DNA of 48,837 nucleotides. Origin: Deltaproteobacteria bacterium. Lineage in GTDB: Bacteria > Desulfobacterota > Binatia > UTPRO1. The stretch lies in assembly GCA_016200545.1 (NCBI GenBank), contig JACQEO010000023.1:1-48837 (forward strand), in the 5' to 3' direction. The notes beneath the pieces are model-generated. The model ran no database searches. It was given only the letters and a program-made list of their open reading frames with translations, and was not told the origin of the DNA. Made by a program: the position numbers and the translations under genes. Positions 8,733 through 18,181 of this stretch are shown one piece after another; position 1 is the stretch's first letter, and each line of letters begins with the position of its first letter.

Positions 8733-9620
8733 CTACGGGCGAGCCGTCGCCGCCGTGAGGATCCGCTCGAGATGAGCGCGCACCGTCGCCGCATCCTCGA
8801 GCTGCGGCCAGTGCGCGACGTCGTCGAGGCGAACGAGATCCGCGCCGGGGATGTGCTCGGCGAGCCGCGCCGCCATGTGGGCGCCGGAGACCGGGTCGAG
8901 CATGCCCCAGAGGAAGTGGCGGGGGACGCGGGTCGTCTCGAGGGCGCCGACCCAGCGCGCGGCGTGGCGCTCGCGATCGCGGATGTACTGGATCAAGAGA
9001 TGTCCGATGCGATGGCCGTCGCGGCGTGCCACCATCGCCCATTGCTCCGCGAGCGCGGCGTCGCTCGGCTGCCGGCCGGGCGCGTAAGTGGCGCGCAGGG
9101 CCAACGCGAACGTGTCGGCGGTCACGAGCTCGGCGAGCTTCGGGCCCTGCACCGGGTCGAGCAGCATGAGCTGCGACGGCTGCGGGCGGTGGAGATCGGG
9201 ATAGACGCCGCCGTTCAGGAAGGTGACGCTCGTGAGCGCGAGGCCGAGGGTGCCCGCGGCGTGGCGCGCGAGCACCTCCTGCGCGACCGAGACCCCGTAG
9301 TCGTGTACCACGAGATCGGTGCGCGTCACGCCGTGACGCCGCCAGAGGGCGACCGCGAGATCGGCCTGCTCGTGGATGCTGTAGGTGTGCGCGGCGGGCT
9401 TGTCGGAGTCGCCGAAGCCCAGGAAGTCGAAGGCGAGCGCGCGGCGTCGCCCGATGACCGTAGGCCAGACCTGGTGCCAGTCCCATGACGACGTGGGGAA
9501 GCCGTGGAAGAGCGTGCACCACGGGCCGCTTCCGTCGATGCGTGTGAAGATGTTCCAGGTGCCGCTCGCGAGCGTCACCGGCACGCGGCTGTCGGCGGCG
9601 TACCAGTCGGTGAGGGTCAT
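8733..9620 (-). CDS. Alpha/beta hydrolase, MEST / epoxide-hydrolase type
   Basis: 295 residues, the normal length for a single alpha/beta-hydrolase domain. HGFPTSSWDW near residue 40 is the oxyanion-hole loop. DFLGFGDSDKP follows, then VVHDYGVSVAQE near 100, where Asp takes the nucleophile position, as in epoxide hydrolases and haloalkane dehalogenases. FLNGGVYPDLHRP resembles the mesoderm-specific-transcript (MEST) subgroup. GMLDPVSG can supply the acid and DVAHWPQLE the catalytic His. The enzyme probably opens an ester, epoxide or carbon-halogen bond of a small molecule; the substrate is unknown. It is transcribed alone, convergent with the Cys-rich gene (17-base gap). Confidence 0.75.
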   Translation of the reverse strand: MTLTDWYAADSRVPVTLASGTWNIFTRIDGSGPWCTLFHGFPTSSWDWHQVWPTVIGRRRALAFDFLGFGDSDKPAAHTYSIHEQADLAVALWRRHGVTRTDLVVHDYGVSVAQEVLARHAAGTLGLALTSVTFLNGGVYPDLHRPQPSQLMLLDPVQGPKLAELVTADTFALALRATYAPGRQPSDAALAEQWAMVARRDGHRIGHLLIQYIRDRERHAARWVGALETTRVPRHFLWGMLDPVSGAHMAARLAEHIPGADLVRLDDVAHWPQLEDAATVRAHLERILTAATARP

Positions 9621-9801
9621 GCCGCCCCACCTACGGCTGCGCGCGGCGCTCCGTCAAGAAGAAGTCCTTGCCGCATCCCGCCGCGACGCTCCACGGGCCT
9701 CGCGTTCTCTGAAAACCTTGCTACGATGATCGGGCAGTAGCTCGCGACCGGGGTGGAGGGGAGGCCGATGGAATCCGCCGCAACACGTCCGAGCGCCTGA
9801 G

Positions 9802-11721
9802 ATGGCGCGCACCGCGAACACCTACACCGCCAAGGACATCCTCGTCCTCGAGGGCCTCGAGCCCGTCCGCCGCCGCCCCGGTATGTACATCGGCGGCACC
9901 GACGCGACAGGGCTCCACCACCTCCTCTGGGAGATCGTCGACAACTCCGTCGACGAAGCGATGAACGGCCACGCCGACCGCATCAGCGTCACGCTGCACA
10001 AAGACGCCGCCTCGGCGACGGTCGTCGACAACGGTCGCGGCATCCCCGTCGATCGACACGCGCAGTACAAGAAGCCGGCGCTCGAGCTCATTCTCACGAC
10101 CTTGCACGCCGGTGGCAAGTTCGAAGCGAAAAACTATTTCCACTCCGGCGGGCTGCACGGCGTCGGCGCCTCGGTGGTGACGGCGCTCTCCGAGTTGCTG
10201 GTGGCGCGCGTGCGCCGCGACGGCGCCGAGTGGGAGCAGAAGTTCGCGCGCGGCAAGGCGGTCGCGCCGCTCAAGAAGCTCGGCCCGGCGCGCGGCAGCG
10301 GCACGACGATCTTCTTCCGCCCCGACACGAAGATCTTCCCGAGTGTGCGCTTCGATCCGAAGCGCATCGCCGAGCAGCTCGAGGCGAAAGCCTACCTGCA
10401 CGGCGGCCTGACGATCGAGTTCCGCGACGAGGCCGCCGACACCCGCGTCACCTATCACTACGAGGACGGCCTCAAGGCCTACCTCGCGAAGATCGTCGGC
10501 GAGAGCGGCAAGGCGCCGCTCGCCGGCGAAGTCTTCACCATCGCCAAGCAGCAGGACGACCTGCATCTCGACTGCGCACTCGCGTGGACCGACGACACCC
10601 AGGAGCGCGTCTTCTCGTTCGTCAACAGCATCCCGACGAGCGCCGGCGGCGCCCACGAGAACGGACTGCGCTCCGGCCTGGTGAAGGCCGTCCGCAACTA
10701 CCTCACCGTGCACAACCTGGTGCCGCGCGGGATCACGATCGCGGCGGAAGATTGTCGGGAAGGTCTCGTCGCCCTGCTCTCGATCAAGGTTGCGCAACCA
10801 CAGTTTCAGGGGCAGACGAAGGAGCGCCTCAACAATGCCGAGGTGACGCCGGCGATCGACGGCATCGTCCGCACCGCAATCGAGAACGCGCTCAACGCCA
10901 ACCGCACGGCGGGCGACGCGATCGCGGGTCGCGTCGTTCTCGCGGCGCGTGCCCGCAGTGCCTCACGCGCGGCCGCCGAGCAAGTGCAGCGCAAGGGCGC
11001 CATCTCGCACCGGCTGAACCTCCCCGGGAAGCTCGCCGACTGCAGCTCGACCGACCCGTCGGAGTGCGAGCTCTTCATCGTCGAGGGCGACTCCGCCGGC
11101 GGTTCCGCCAAGCAAGGTCGCGATCGCACCTTTCAAGCCGTCCTCCCGCTGCGCGGCAAGGTCCTCAACACCGAGCAGACCTCGACCGCCAAGGTGCTCG
11201 GCAACAAAGAGCTCGCCGACCTCGTCTCCGCCCTCGGCTGCAGCGCCGGCAAGGACTTCGACGTGCGGAAGCTCCGCTACCACAAGATCTGTCTGCTGAT
11301 GGACGCCGATTCCGACGGCAACCACATCTGTACCCTGCTGCTGACCTTCTTCTACCGGCACCTCCCGGATCTCATCCGCCACGGCTACGTCTACATCTCC
11401 CAGCCACCGCTCTATCGGATCGACGCCGGCAAGCAGGTCTTCTGGGCGCGCGACGACGCCGCTCGCGACCGCATCCTCGCCGAGCGCAACGGCAAGGGCG
11501 GCAAGGTCCAGGTCACGCGCTTCAAGGGCCTCGGTGAAATGAACCCATCGACCTTGAAGGAAACGACGCTCGACCCGCGTCGCCGCGCCATCCTCCGCGT
11601 CGCCGTGCAAGACGCCGCGGCAACGGATCAGACGATCCAGACCCTCATGGGCCGCGACGTCGCGCCGCGCTTCGAGTTCATCATGCAGCGCGCGCCGAAG
11701 GTGGAAGAGCTCGACGTCTGA
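9802..11721 (+). CDS. parE: Type IIA topoisomerase subunit B (topoisomerase IV ParE / GyrB-like)
   Basis: 639 residues, the usual length of ParE or short GyrB. The GHKL ATPase comes first: [10 protein letters not shown] with the catalytic Glu, DNGRGIPVD, and [11 protein letters not shown] as the ATP lid. The transducer domain follows, with the QTKERLNN switch Lys. The TOPRIM domain carries [15 protein letters not shown] (acidic Glu), PLRGKVLN and [10 protein letters not shown], binding Mg2+. The C-terminus has [10 protein letters not shown] and ends [11 protein letters not shown]. Together with a ParC/GyrA subunit it would relax and unlink DNA in the cytoplasm; that subunit gene is not in this window. 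The [14 protein letters not shown] variant differs from the usual DADVDGAHIRTLLL, so ParE versus a second GyrB cannot be settled here. Confidence 0.85.
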   Translation: MARTANTYTAKDILVLEGLEPVRRRPGMYIGGTDATGLHHLLWEIVDNSVDEAMNGHADRISVTLHKDAASATVVDNGRGIPVDRHAQYKKPALELILTTLHAGGKFEAKNYFHSGGLHGVGASVVTALSELLVARVRRDGAEWEQKFARGKAVAPLKKLGPARGSGTTIFFRPDTKIFPSVRFDPKRIAEQLEAKAYLHGGLTIEFRDEAADTRVTYHYEDGLKAYLAKIVGESGKAPLAGEVFTIAKQQDDLHLDCALAWTDDTQERVFSFVNSIPTSAGGAHENGLRSGLVKAVRNYLTVHNLVPRGITIAAEDCREGLVALLSIKVAQPQFQGQTKERLNNAEVTPAIDGIVRTAIENALNANRTAGDAIAGRVVLAARARSASRAAAEQVQRKGAISHRLNLPGKLADCSSTDPSECELFIVEGDSAGGSAKQGRDRTFQAVLPLRGKVLNTEQTSTAKVLGNKELADLVSALGCSAGKDFDVRKLRYHKICLLMDADSDGNHICTLLLTFFYRHLPDLIRHGYVYISQPPLYRIDAGKQVFWARDDAARDRILAERNGKGGKVQVTRFKGLGEMNPSTLKETTLDPRRRAILRVAVQDAAATDQTIQTLMGRDVAPRFEFIMQRAPKVEELDV

Positions 11722-11752
11722 CCCGCCGGCACCCGCGCGTTCCGCCGGCGGG
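11722..11752 (+). terminator. Hairpin after parE
   Basis: CCCGCCGGC (11722-11730) is exactly complementary to GCCGGCGGG (11744-11752), with a 13-base loop. It starts at the parE stop codon. Only two T follow, so an intrinsic terminator is possible but not certain. Confidence 0.45.
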
Positions 11753-11759
11753 TTACCAT

Positions 11760-11939
11760 CGAAATTCGGCCGAGCGAATATCCTGACGGGCGCAGTACAA
11801 ACCTGACGGTCGCAGTACAAATGAGCACCGTCCCCCGCCGCCTTATTCTCGTCGTTGCTGCCAAGGCAGCGCCACGTGACGGTGCGTCTCCGGCACGTCG
11901 CTTGCAGTGTTACTTGCAGTGTAGGCCGCCGATCCTCGA
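11760..11939 (+). promoter_or_regulatory. Upstream element shared with the second stalk-protein gene (copy 1)
   Basis: This leader aligns with the one at 14400-14558. Shared words include CGAAAT, GCCGAGC, AATATCCTGAC, TCGC-GT-CAAATG and CGTCT-CGGCAC followed by TTGCAG/GTGCAG. In this copy a 20-base unit, CCTGACGG-CGCAGTACAAA, occurs twice in tandem (about 11782-11821). The AATAT core could be part of a -10 box. The conservation could be a common promoter or leader, or simply a residue of gene duplication. Confidence 0.45.
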
Positions 11940-14231
11940 ATGCCGACCCGCCACGAAGCCCCCGCCGAGCGCCACAGCGGATTCCGTCGACGAAGACGTG
12001 CGGCCTCCGATGGGCCGCACTGCCGCCGCGGAGTTGTCATCGCCGCACTCTTCCTCGTCTCGTTGTGCGCGCCGACCGTCGCCGCCGAGCTGCTCAAGTG
12101 CGAGCGCACGATCGCGAAGGCATCGACCGCGTTCGCGCAGAGCGTGCTCAACGCATCGCAATCGTGTGCGAACGCGCGTACCCGCGGTAGGCTCGCCGGT
12201 CCGTGTCCCGATGCGAAGACGACGGCGACGCTCGTCAAGAGTCGCGCCAAGCTGGCGCTGGCGATCGCGCGGGCGTGCGGGGGTCACGACAAGCTCTGCA
12301 GCGTCGGGAGTGACGACGACGCGCTCTCCGCGATCGGATGGAGCCTCGGGCAATGCCCGAATTTCGAGGACGGCAAATGCAACACCGCGCTCACCGACTG
12401 CGGTGACGCTAGTGAGTGTGTCCGCTGCGTCGATGAAGCGGCCGTCGACGCGATGCTCACGCTCGCAATCGGGGGGTTCAAGTCAGGCCACACGACGGCC
12501 ATCGTCCGCAAGTGCCAGCTCGCGCTCGGCAAAGAGTCGGCGCGTTTCGTCAACGCCCGCGCGCGCGCCCTCGGTCAGTGCCAGGACCGCGTGCTGCGAG
12601 GCAAGAGCACCGACGCCTGCCCCGACGCGCCGACGAGCGCGACCTTGGCGACGATCGAGACGAAGTTCCTACAGAAGCTCTGCAGCGCGTGCGGCGGCGA
12701 CGACAACCTTTGCGGTGGCGCCGACGACCTAGCGGTTTCGGAAATTGGATTCGCCCGGACCTGTCCGGCGGTGATGATTCCCGGGGGCACGTCGTGTGCC
12801 GGCGCGATCGCGACGCTCACCGACCTCGTTGCCTGCCTGGACTGCGTCGGCCAGTTCAAGTCCACCTGCATGACGCGTCTGGCAGTACCCGCCGTGGCGA
12901 TCTACCCGGCCGAGTGCAGCGGAGCCACTCCGACACCAGCCCCGACCGCAACGACATCCGTGACCGCGACTCCTACGGTGATTTCTGCGACCGTGACGCC
13001 GACGATGACCGTGACCGCCGCGCCGACCGCGACGCCGAGCGCTACGCCCACGCCAAGTGTCACTGCCTCGAAAACTGCAACGCCGACCGCCGCGCAAACC
13101 GCCACGCCGACGCGGACAGCGACACCCAGCGCCACACCGACGCGCACCGCAACGCCGACCGGGACCGCAACGCCGACCGGGACCGCAACGCCGACCGCGA
13201 CCGCGACGCCGACCGCGACCGCCACACCGACCGTGACGGCAACGGCGACCGTGACCGCCGCGCCGACCGTGACGGCGAGCGCCACGCCCACGGCAAGTGT
13301 CACCGCCTCGACGACGGCAACGCCGACCGCCGCGCAAACCGCCACGCCGACGCGGACGGCGACGCCCAGCGCCACACCGACGCGCACCGCGACGCCGACC
13401 GTGACCGCCACGCCGACCGTGACCGCCACGCCGACCGTGACGCCGACGGCGACCGTGACCGCCCTGCCGGCCGCGACGGCGAGCGCCACGCCCACGGCAA
13501 GTGTCACCGCCTCGACGACGGCAACGCCGACCGCCGCGCAAACCGCCACGCCGACGCGGACAGCGACACCCAGCGCCACACCGACGCGCACCGCGACGCC
13601 GACCTGGACCGCCACGCCGACCGTGACGCCGACGGCGACCGTGACCCCGACCGCAACCGCAACCGCGACGGCGACGGTGGTCGCCACCACGACGAGCACG
13701 CCCAGCGCGACCGCGACGGCGTCCCCGACCGCTTCCGCTACACCAACCGGGACGGCAACCGCGACGCTTTCCGCCACCGTCACCCCGACGGGAACCTCTA
13801 CGTCGACTCCATCCGTAACCCCGACACCGACCGTTACCGCAACGGCGACCACGACGGCCACTCCAACGGCCACCGTGATTCCGACTCCGACCGAGACTGC
13901 CACTGCCACCGCCACGCCCGCACCGACCGCAACTCCCACGGCAACCGAAACGCCGACACCGACCGCAACCGCGACACCAACCCTAACCGCATCCCCGACC
14001 GTCACCGCAACGCCAACCGAGACCGAGACGCCCACCCCAACGGAGACACCCACTGAAACCGCGACGCCCACCCCAACCGAGACCGCCACCGAAACCGCGA
14101 CGCCCACCCCAACCGAGACCGCCATCGAAACCGCGACACCCACCCCGACCGAGACGCCGACTGAAACCGAGACACCCACCCCGACCGACACGCCCACTGA
14201 AACCGCGACACCCACCCCCACGGCGACGTGA
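11940..14231 (+). CDS. Exported Cys-rich protein with a very long Thr/Pro stalk (paralog 1)
   Basis: 763 residues. A basic N-region and the hydrophobic segment [19 protein letters not shown] (about 32-50) form a signal peptide. Residues 51-325 hold two diverged copies of a Cys-rich domain of about 115 residues. Each copy has an RG-L/S--GPCPD-like segment, an ACGG-D--C segment, a DD--SxIG segment and paired Cys near its end. From about residue 330 to the end the protein is almost only Thr, Pro, Ala, Val and Glu (ATPT-type repeats, then [12 protein letters not shown]). It resembles a surface stalk, but no anchoring domain follows. It is a close relative of the next gene. The start matches the paralog's N-terminal layout, though no clear ribosome site is seen. 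Function unknown. Confidence 0.65.
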   Translation: MPTRHEAPAERHSGFRRRRRAASDGPHCRRGVVIAALFLVSLCAPTVAAELLKCERTIAKASTAFAQSVLNASQSCANARTRGRLAGPCPDAKTTATLVKSRAKLALAIARACGGHDKLCSVGSDDDALSAIGWSLGQCPNFEDGKCNTALTDCGDASECVRCVDEAAVDAMLTLAIGGFKSGHTTAIVRKCQLALGKESARFVNARARALGQCQDRVLRGKSTDACPDAPTSATLATIETKFLQKLCSACGGDDNLCGGADDLAVSEIGFARTCPAVMIPGGTSCAGAIATLTDLVACLDCVGQFKSTCMTRLAVPAVAIYPAECSGATPTPAPTATTSVTATPTVISATVTPTMTVTAAPTATPSATPTPSVTASKTATPTAAQTATPTRTATPSATPTRTATPTGTATPTGTATPTATATPTATATPTVTATATVTAAPTVTASATPTASVTASTTATPTAAQTATPTRTATPSATPTRTATPTVTATPTVTATPTVTPTATVTALPAATASATPTASVTASTTATPTAAQTATPTRTATPSATPTRTATPTWTATPTVTPTATVTPTATATATATVVATTTSTPSATATASPTASATPTGTATATLSATVTPTGTSTSTPSVTPTPTVTATATTTATPTATVIPTPTETATATATPAPTATPTATETPTPTATATPTLTASPTVTATPTETETPTPTETPTETATPTPTETATETATPTPTETAIETATPTPTETPTETETPTPTDTPTETATPTPTAT
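13036..13604 (+). repeat. Three copies of a 125-bp direct repeat inside the stalk-coding region
   Basis: Nearly identical 125-base units lie at 13036-13160, 13276-13400 and 13480-13604. Each encodes about 41 residues beginning SATPT and containing [16 protein letters not shown]. They are separated by shorter ATPT-type codons. Copies 2 and 3 are closest to each other. Such units can expand or shrink by recombination, changing stalk length. Confidence 0.75.
14028..14231 (+). repeat. 36-bp tandem repeat at the end of the stalk
   Basis: The last 200 bases of the gene are about five and a half units of 36 bases, each encoding a 12-residue TPTPTETxTETA-like unit. The acidic Glu distinguishes this part from the neutral stalk before it. 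Confidence 0.7.
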
Positions 14232-14558
14232 TCTGTTCGTGACCATCGATCAATTTCTCGCGGACAGCGTGCTTCTCGACCCAGGAGATCTGGTCGTCGA
14301 AGGGCAGATCCTGCCGTAGATCGAACTGCTCCGAACGCGCCGAGAAAGTAGCGAGCGGTGGAGACGACAGGGCCCGCGGCACGCTGCTCTCGTCTACAGT
14401 CGAAATATTGCCGAGCTAATATCCTGACCGTCGCGGTGCAAATGGGAACCGCTTCTCCCGCTGAATCATTCTGACGATCACCGAAACATCAGCGCATAAC
14501 GATCTGTACGTCTGCGGCACATTGCGTGCAGATCTCCGCTTCGAAGGAGACCTGCATC
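14232..14558. other. Intergenic region with a reverse-strand coding-like fragment and leader copy 2
   Basis: On the reverse strand, about 14228-14340 encode a normal-looking polar stretch (FDLRQDLPFDDQISWVEKH) that then runs into antisense of the stalk. It may be the remnant of a gene; I do not recognise the family. From 14400 to 14558 lies the second copy of the conserved leader. Confidence 0.35.
14400..14558 (+). promoter_or_regulatory. Upstream element shared with the first stalk-protein gene (copy 2)
   Basis: It starts CGAAATATTGCCGAGC, continues TAATATCCTGACCGTCGC, and ends with a strong ribosome site, GAAGGAGA (14543-14550), eight bases before the ATG. It contains one, not two, of the 20-base units found in copy 1. 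TAATAT is a plausible -10 box. Confidence 0.45.
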
Positions 14559-15944
14559 ATGGATGTTCGCCACAGGCCGGCTCACCGTTCTGCGCGGACG
14601 CGACGAGTTCATGACGGTCGCTCACACGCGCGCAGTGTGCGCGGCGCTATCGCATGTCTCCTTCTCGCGATCCCCTCACTCGCCACCGCCGCGCCGGTGA
14701 AGTGTACGCAGGTGATCGCGAGAGCGTCCGCGAGCTTCGTGCAGGCGACGCTCAACGCCTCGCAGCGATGCGAAGATCGCGTCGTGCGGGGCAAGTTCGC
14801 GGGCCCCTGCCCCGACTCGAATACCGCGGCGAAGCTCGCGCGCATTCAGGGTAGATTGGACGGCGCGATCCGACGCGCATGCGGCGGGCGCGATCGCGTG
14901 TGCGGCGTGGGCGGTGATGATGATGCGCTGTCGACGATCGGCTGGGATCTCGGCCAATGCCCGAATGTCATCGGCGGTTCGTGCAGCAATGCGATCGCGA
15001 ACTGCGGCGATCTCACCGCGTGTCTCGACTGCGCCGACGGAGCCGCGGCCGACGACGCCATCACGCTCGCGTTCGGCGCCTTCAACCCGAGTAGCGCGTC
15101 GAGGGAACTCAGCAAATGCCAGCGCGGGATTGGAAGGCAATCGGTACGCTTTCTCACCCGTCGGACGAGAAGGTTGCAGAGGTGCGAAGATCGCGTGCTT
15201 CGTGGCAAAAGCAGCGGGCCGTGCCCGGACGCGGCGACGACCTCGGCGCTCAATACGCTCGAGAGCAAGTTCCTCCAGGCCCTGTGCCAGCAGTGCGGGG
15301 GCCCCGACAAAGTCTGCGGCGGCATCGACGATCTCACGCCGGCGGCGATCGGCTTTGCGGCGAATTGTCCCGCCGTCGTGATCCCCGGAGGCTCGTCCTG
15401 CGGCGGCGCGATCACCACGCTTACGGAGCTCGTCACGTGCCTGGATTGCGTCGCGCAGTTCCGGTCGGTGTGCCTCACGCATCTGGCGGCACCGGCGGCT
15501 GTGAGCTACCCGCCTGAATGTAACGGAGGGACGCCCGCGCCGACCATCACCGCAACGCCAACCGCAACAGCGAGCGTGACTGTGACCATCACGCCGAGTC
15601 CCACCGCGACGCGTAGCCCGACGCCGACCGCAACGCTCACGCTCCCGCTCCCGACCGCTACCAGTATCGCGACGGCGAGCGCCACCCCAACCAACACGCC
15701 AACAACGACCGCGACAGCGTCCGCAACCGTCTCGGCCACAGCGACGGGACCGACCCCGACAGCTACCAGCACCCCGACGGCAACGGTAACGACGACCGCG
15801 ACGCCGTCCGCAACTATCTCCGCCACACCGACGGTGACCGTCACACCGTCCGCGACCGTTACGGGAACGGGCACGCCCACGCCGAGCCCAACCGAGACCC
15901 CGACGCCGAGCCTGACGATTCCCATACCGACGCCAACACTGTAA
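14559..15944 (+). CDS. Exported Cys-rich protein with Thr/Pro stalk (paralog 2)
   Basis: 461 residues from the ATG at 14559, chosen for its ribosome site GAAGGAGA. The signal peptide is [17 protein letters not shown]. The Cys-rich part repeats the two-copy architecture of the preceding gene: [21 protein letters not shown] and [17 protein letters not shown] in copy [21 protein letters not shown] and [11 protein letters not shown] in copy B. VIPGGSSC and CLDCVAQF close copy B. The stalk is shorter (about 130 residues) and more Ser-containing ([17 protein letters not shown]) than in paralog 1 and lacks the 125-bp units. Tandem gene duplication with later stalk divergence explains the pair. Confidence 0.65.
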   Translation: MDVRHRPAHRSARTRRVHDGRSHARSVRGAIACLLLAIPSLATAAPVKCTQVIARASASFVQATLNASQRCEDRVVRGKFAGPCPDSNTAAKLARIQGRLDGAIRRACGGRDRVCGVGGDDDALSTIGWDLGQCPNVIGGSCSNAIANCGDLTACLDCADGAAADDAITLAFGAFNPSSASRELSKCQRGIGRQSVRFLTRRTRRLQRCEDRVLRGKSSGPCPDAATTSALNTLESKFLQALCQQCGGPDKVCGGIDDLTPAAIGFAANCPAVVIPGGSSCGGAITTLTELVTCLDCVAQFRSVCLTHLAAPAAVSYPPECNGGTPAPTITATPTATASVTVTITPSPTATRSPTPTATLTLPLPTATSIATASATPTNTPTTTATASATVSATATGPTPTATSTPTATVTTTATPSATISATPTVTVTPSATVTGTGTPTPSPTETPTPSLTIPIPTPTL

Positions 15945-15955
15945 CGTTTCTCGCG

Positions 15956-15986
15956 GAAGGCCGGCCGCTTCTCGCTTGAGGCCTTC
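15956..15986 (+). terminator. Possible hairpin after paralog 2
   Basis: GAAGGCC (15956-15962) pairs with GGCCTTC (15980-15986) around a 17-base loop, 12 bases after the stop codon. There is no T-run, so this is a weak call. Confidence 0.25.
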
Positions 15987-16069
15987 TCGATCCAACGGAT
16001 CCCGCCGCTCCCTAGTCCGACATCCGATCGCCTTGCGCGCCGGTCCTGCCCGCTGGTACCTAGCCGGTC

Positions 16070-16855
16070 ATGCGGATCATGATCGTGGCGGTGACGGCGC
16101 TGCTGTGCGCGGCGACGGTGGCGTCGGCGGAGGAGAGCGGCAACCGGAGCGACGCGCTCTTCTGCACCGAACGGTGCGACAAGGGCTACGAGACGTGCAT
16201 GCGCTGGCGCACCGGCAAGGGCACGCAAGACTGTCCCGGCAACCTCTTTCGCTGCCGCAACACGTGCGAGACGCCGGCGGAGCGCGCGGCGGCGAAGCTG
16301 GCGCGACCGGCGCTTTCCTGCCGTGACGCCTGTCAGGCGAACTTCGACACCTGCCTCCGCGCCGACGACGGTAAGCACGGCCAGGCGTGCGCCAAATCGG
16401 TGATGGTCTGCCGTAACGGCTGCCCCGCGGAGCCGAGCGAGCCCGCCGCCGAAAGCGCCGCGCCTGCGAACCCCGTAACGGAGACGCGTACCGTCCCGCC
16501 TCCTCCTGCAAGCGACGCGAACGCGCCCGAGCCTGCGCGCGCCGTCGCGCCGCCGGTAGGTGACGAGCCGCGATCGGCGACATCAAGCGCGGCGATGGCT
16601 CCCGCCACCGGCGAGACGGCGACCCACGACGCGGCGACGCCTCCGCGTACGAGCGCGTGGTCGCGCGCATGGTGCGCCGTCACCGGATCGTGCGGATCGC
16701 GCGCGGCGGCAAGGAGGCCGGTGAGCTGCGACGACGCCTGCGGCCAGGCGTACGATGCCTGCATCGCCCGCGAGGATCCCAAGCGCGGCGGCGAGTGTGC
16801 GACGGCGTCGGTGCGCTGCCGAACTGGTTGTGCCGATCGGAAGGCGCCTCAGTGA
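16070..16855 (+). CDS. Exported protein with three C-x3-C repeat modules
   Basis: 261 residues. The signal peptide is MIVAVTALLCAATVASAEE. A module of about 37 residues with six Cys occurs three times. The copies begin FCTERCDKGYETC (about 31), SCRDACQANFDTC (about 83) and SCDDACGQAYDAC (about 219), and end CRNTC, CRNGC and CRTGC. All have CxxxCxxxaromaticxxC, a Gly/Lys-rich turn and a final CRxxC. Between modules 2 and 3 lies an Ala/Pro-rich linker of about 90 residues. The even Cys number suggests disulfide-bonded modules in the periplasm or outside. The stop codon overlaps the next start by one base (TGATG), so the methyltransferase is probably translationally coupled. Function unknown. 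Confidence 0.6.
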   Translation: MRIMIVAVTALLCAATVASAEESGNRSDALFCTERCDKGYETCMRWRTGKGTQDCPGNLFRCRNTCETPAERAAAKLARPALSCRDACQANFDTCLRADDGKHGQACAKSVMVCRNGCPAEPSEPAAESAAPANPVTETRTVPPPPASDANAPEPARAVAPPVGDEPRSATSSAAMAPATGETATHDAATPPRTSAWSRAWCAVTGSCGSRAAARRPVSCDDACGQAYDACIAREDPKRGGECATASVRCRTGCADRKAPQ

Positions 16856-17889
16856 TGAGTGACGATCGATCCGCGCCGCCCGAGCCGCCACCCGCAGCGG
16901 TGCTGATGCAGATGGTGATCGGCCGCTGGGTCTCGCAGACGATCAGCGCCGCGGCCGAGCTCGGGGTCGCCGACGTTCTGTGCGCCGGCCCGCTCACGCC
17001 CGACGCGATCGCCACGAAGATCGGCGCCCACGGCCCCTCGCTGCACGGCCTGCTGCGCACCCTCGCGAGCCTCGGCATCTTCGCCGAAGACGCCGAGGGT
17101 CGCTTTCATCAGACGCCGCTCAGCGAGCCGCTGCGCTCCGATGTTCCAGGATCGCTGCGCGGCTGGGCGCGCTACGCCGGCTTACGCGTCGCCGTCCTCG
17201 CGTGGGCCGATCTCGCGACCAGCATCCACCTCGGCGAGCCCGCCTTCCGTCGCGTCCACGGCAAGAGCTTCTTCGACTATCTCGCGACCGCGCCCGCCGA
17301 CGCCGCCATCTTCGATCAAGCCATGCACGCCGTCTCGTCGAGCGAGATCCCCGCCGTCCTCGCCGCCTACGACTTCGGCGACGCCGGCACGATCGTCGAC
17401 GTCGGCGGCGGCGACGGCACCCTTCTCGCCGCGATCCTCGACAAGCATCCGACCGTGCGCGGCATCCTCTACGACCTCGACCACGTCGTCGGCCGCTCGC
17501 GCGAGCGACTTGCCGGCACAGCGGTCGCCGCGCGCATCGAGATCAAAGCCGGCAGCTTCTTCGACGCCGCGCCGCCCGGCGGCGACACCTACCTCCTCAA
17601 GCACATCCTCCACGATTGGAACGACGAGCAGAGCGTGCAGATCCTCCGCCACTGCCGCCGTGTCATCCCCGCGAGCGGCCGCCTGCTGATCGTCGAGTGC
17701 GTGATCACGCCCGGCAACGACCCCGGTTTCGGGAAGTTGCTCGACCTCGAGATGATCGCGGTCACCGAAGGTGGTCGCGAGCGGACGGAGGCGGAGTTCG
17801 CGGCGCTGTTCACTGCAGCGGGGTTTCGGCTCGCGAGAGTCGTCGCGAGCGATGCGCCCACGGCGGTCGTCGAGGGGCGGCCGATCTGA
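16855..17889 (+). CDS. SAM-dependent O-methyltransferase, COMT-like
   Basis: 344 residues. An N-terminal dimerisation/winged-helix region (VIGRWVSQTISAAAELGVAD, then LHGLLRTLASLGIF) is followed by the Rossmann domain. VDVGGGDGTLLAAIL near 182 is the SAM-binding Gly-rich loop. LKHILHDWND near 245 contains the His that acts as general base in this family. GRLLIVECVI follows. It should methylate a hydroxyl on a small molecule in the cytoplasm, as in natural-product or quinone-related pathways; the substrate is unknown. The start at 16855 overlaps the upstream stop. A longer frame upstream is antisense-like read-through of the previous gene. Confidence 0.75.
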   Translation: MSDDRSAPPEPPPAAVLMQMVIGRWVSQTISAAAELGVADVLCAGPLTPDAIATKIGAHGPSLHGLLRTLASLGIFAEDAEGRFHQTPLSEPLRSDVPGSLRGWARYAGLRVAVLAWADLATSIHLGEPAFRRVHGKSFFDYLATAPADAAIFDQAMHAVSSSEIPAVLAAYDFGDAGTIVDVGGGDGTLLAAILDKHPTVRGILYDLDHVVGRSRERLAGTAVAARIEIKAGSFFDAAPPGGDTYLLKHILHDWNDEQSVQILRHCRRVIPASGRLLIVECVITPGNDPGFGKLLDLEMIAVTEGGRERTEAEFAALFTAAGFRLARVVASDAPTAVVEGRPI

Positions 17890-17917
17890 CGTTTCAGGCC
17901 GACGGGTAGCGCGGTGC

Positions 17918-18181
17918 TCAGCGATAGACCTCCCGTCGGTGCCCGATCTTGACGACGAGGACAACCCGGTTGGCGTCGTCGACGGAATAGACGACGCGGT
18001 AGTCACCCTGCCGCACTCGATAGCGATCAGCGCCGCCGGTGAGCTTCTCACAGCCCGGCGGCCGCGGATCGGTACGCAACACCTCGATGCGAACGACGAG
18101 GCGCTGGCGATCGCCCTTCTGAGCAACCGCCTCGAGTTCCTTCGCGGCTGAGCGTTTGATCTGGAGCTTATATCTTGCCAC
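17918..18181 (-). CDS. RelE/ParE-family toxin
   Basis: 87 residues, typical length. The sequence starts MARYKLQIKRSAAKELEAV and includes the RelE-type features GGADRYRVRQGDYRVVY and a C-terminal VVLVVKIGHRREVYR. The basic residues in the middle and the terminal Tyr fit RNA-cleaving RelE toxins acting at the ribosome. The gene overlaps the upstream antitoxin gene by 14 bases, the usual operon form. Whether it is RelE (mRNA cleavage) or ParE (gyrase) is not certain, although GDYRVVY favours RelE. Confidence 0.8.
   Translation of the reverse strand: MARYKLQIKRSAAKELEAVAQKGDRQRLVVRIEVLRTDPRPPGCEKLTGGADRYRVRQGDYRVVYSVDDANRVVLVVKIGHRREVYR

Noticed and set aside
8620..9630. 336-residue reverse frame over the alpha/beta hydrolase
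   Set aside because: It is another frame of the same strand as the hydrolase, extremely Arg/Pro-rich; the 295-residue frame carries all catalytic motifs.
9721..10797. 358-residue reverse frame in parE
   Set aside because: It is antisense to a fully conserved topoisomerase; no domain or ribosome site.
11760..11860. Leader considered as a known cyclic-di-GMP or other riboswitch
   Set aside because: It does not show the conserved core words of the riboswitch classes I can recall; kept only as a shared upstream element.
12512..14056. Long Asp/Arg/His-rich open frame and a 439-residue Val/Gly-rich reverse frame over the stalk
   Set aside because: Both are shadows produced by the repetitive ACN-CCG codons of the real Thr/Pro stalk; they have no start signals, and their composition follows from the repeat.
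13036..14231. Possible CRISPR-like spaced repeats
   Set aside because: The repeats are 125 and 36 bases long, lie in frame inside a coding sequence and have no unique spacers of constant length; no cas genes are present.
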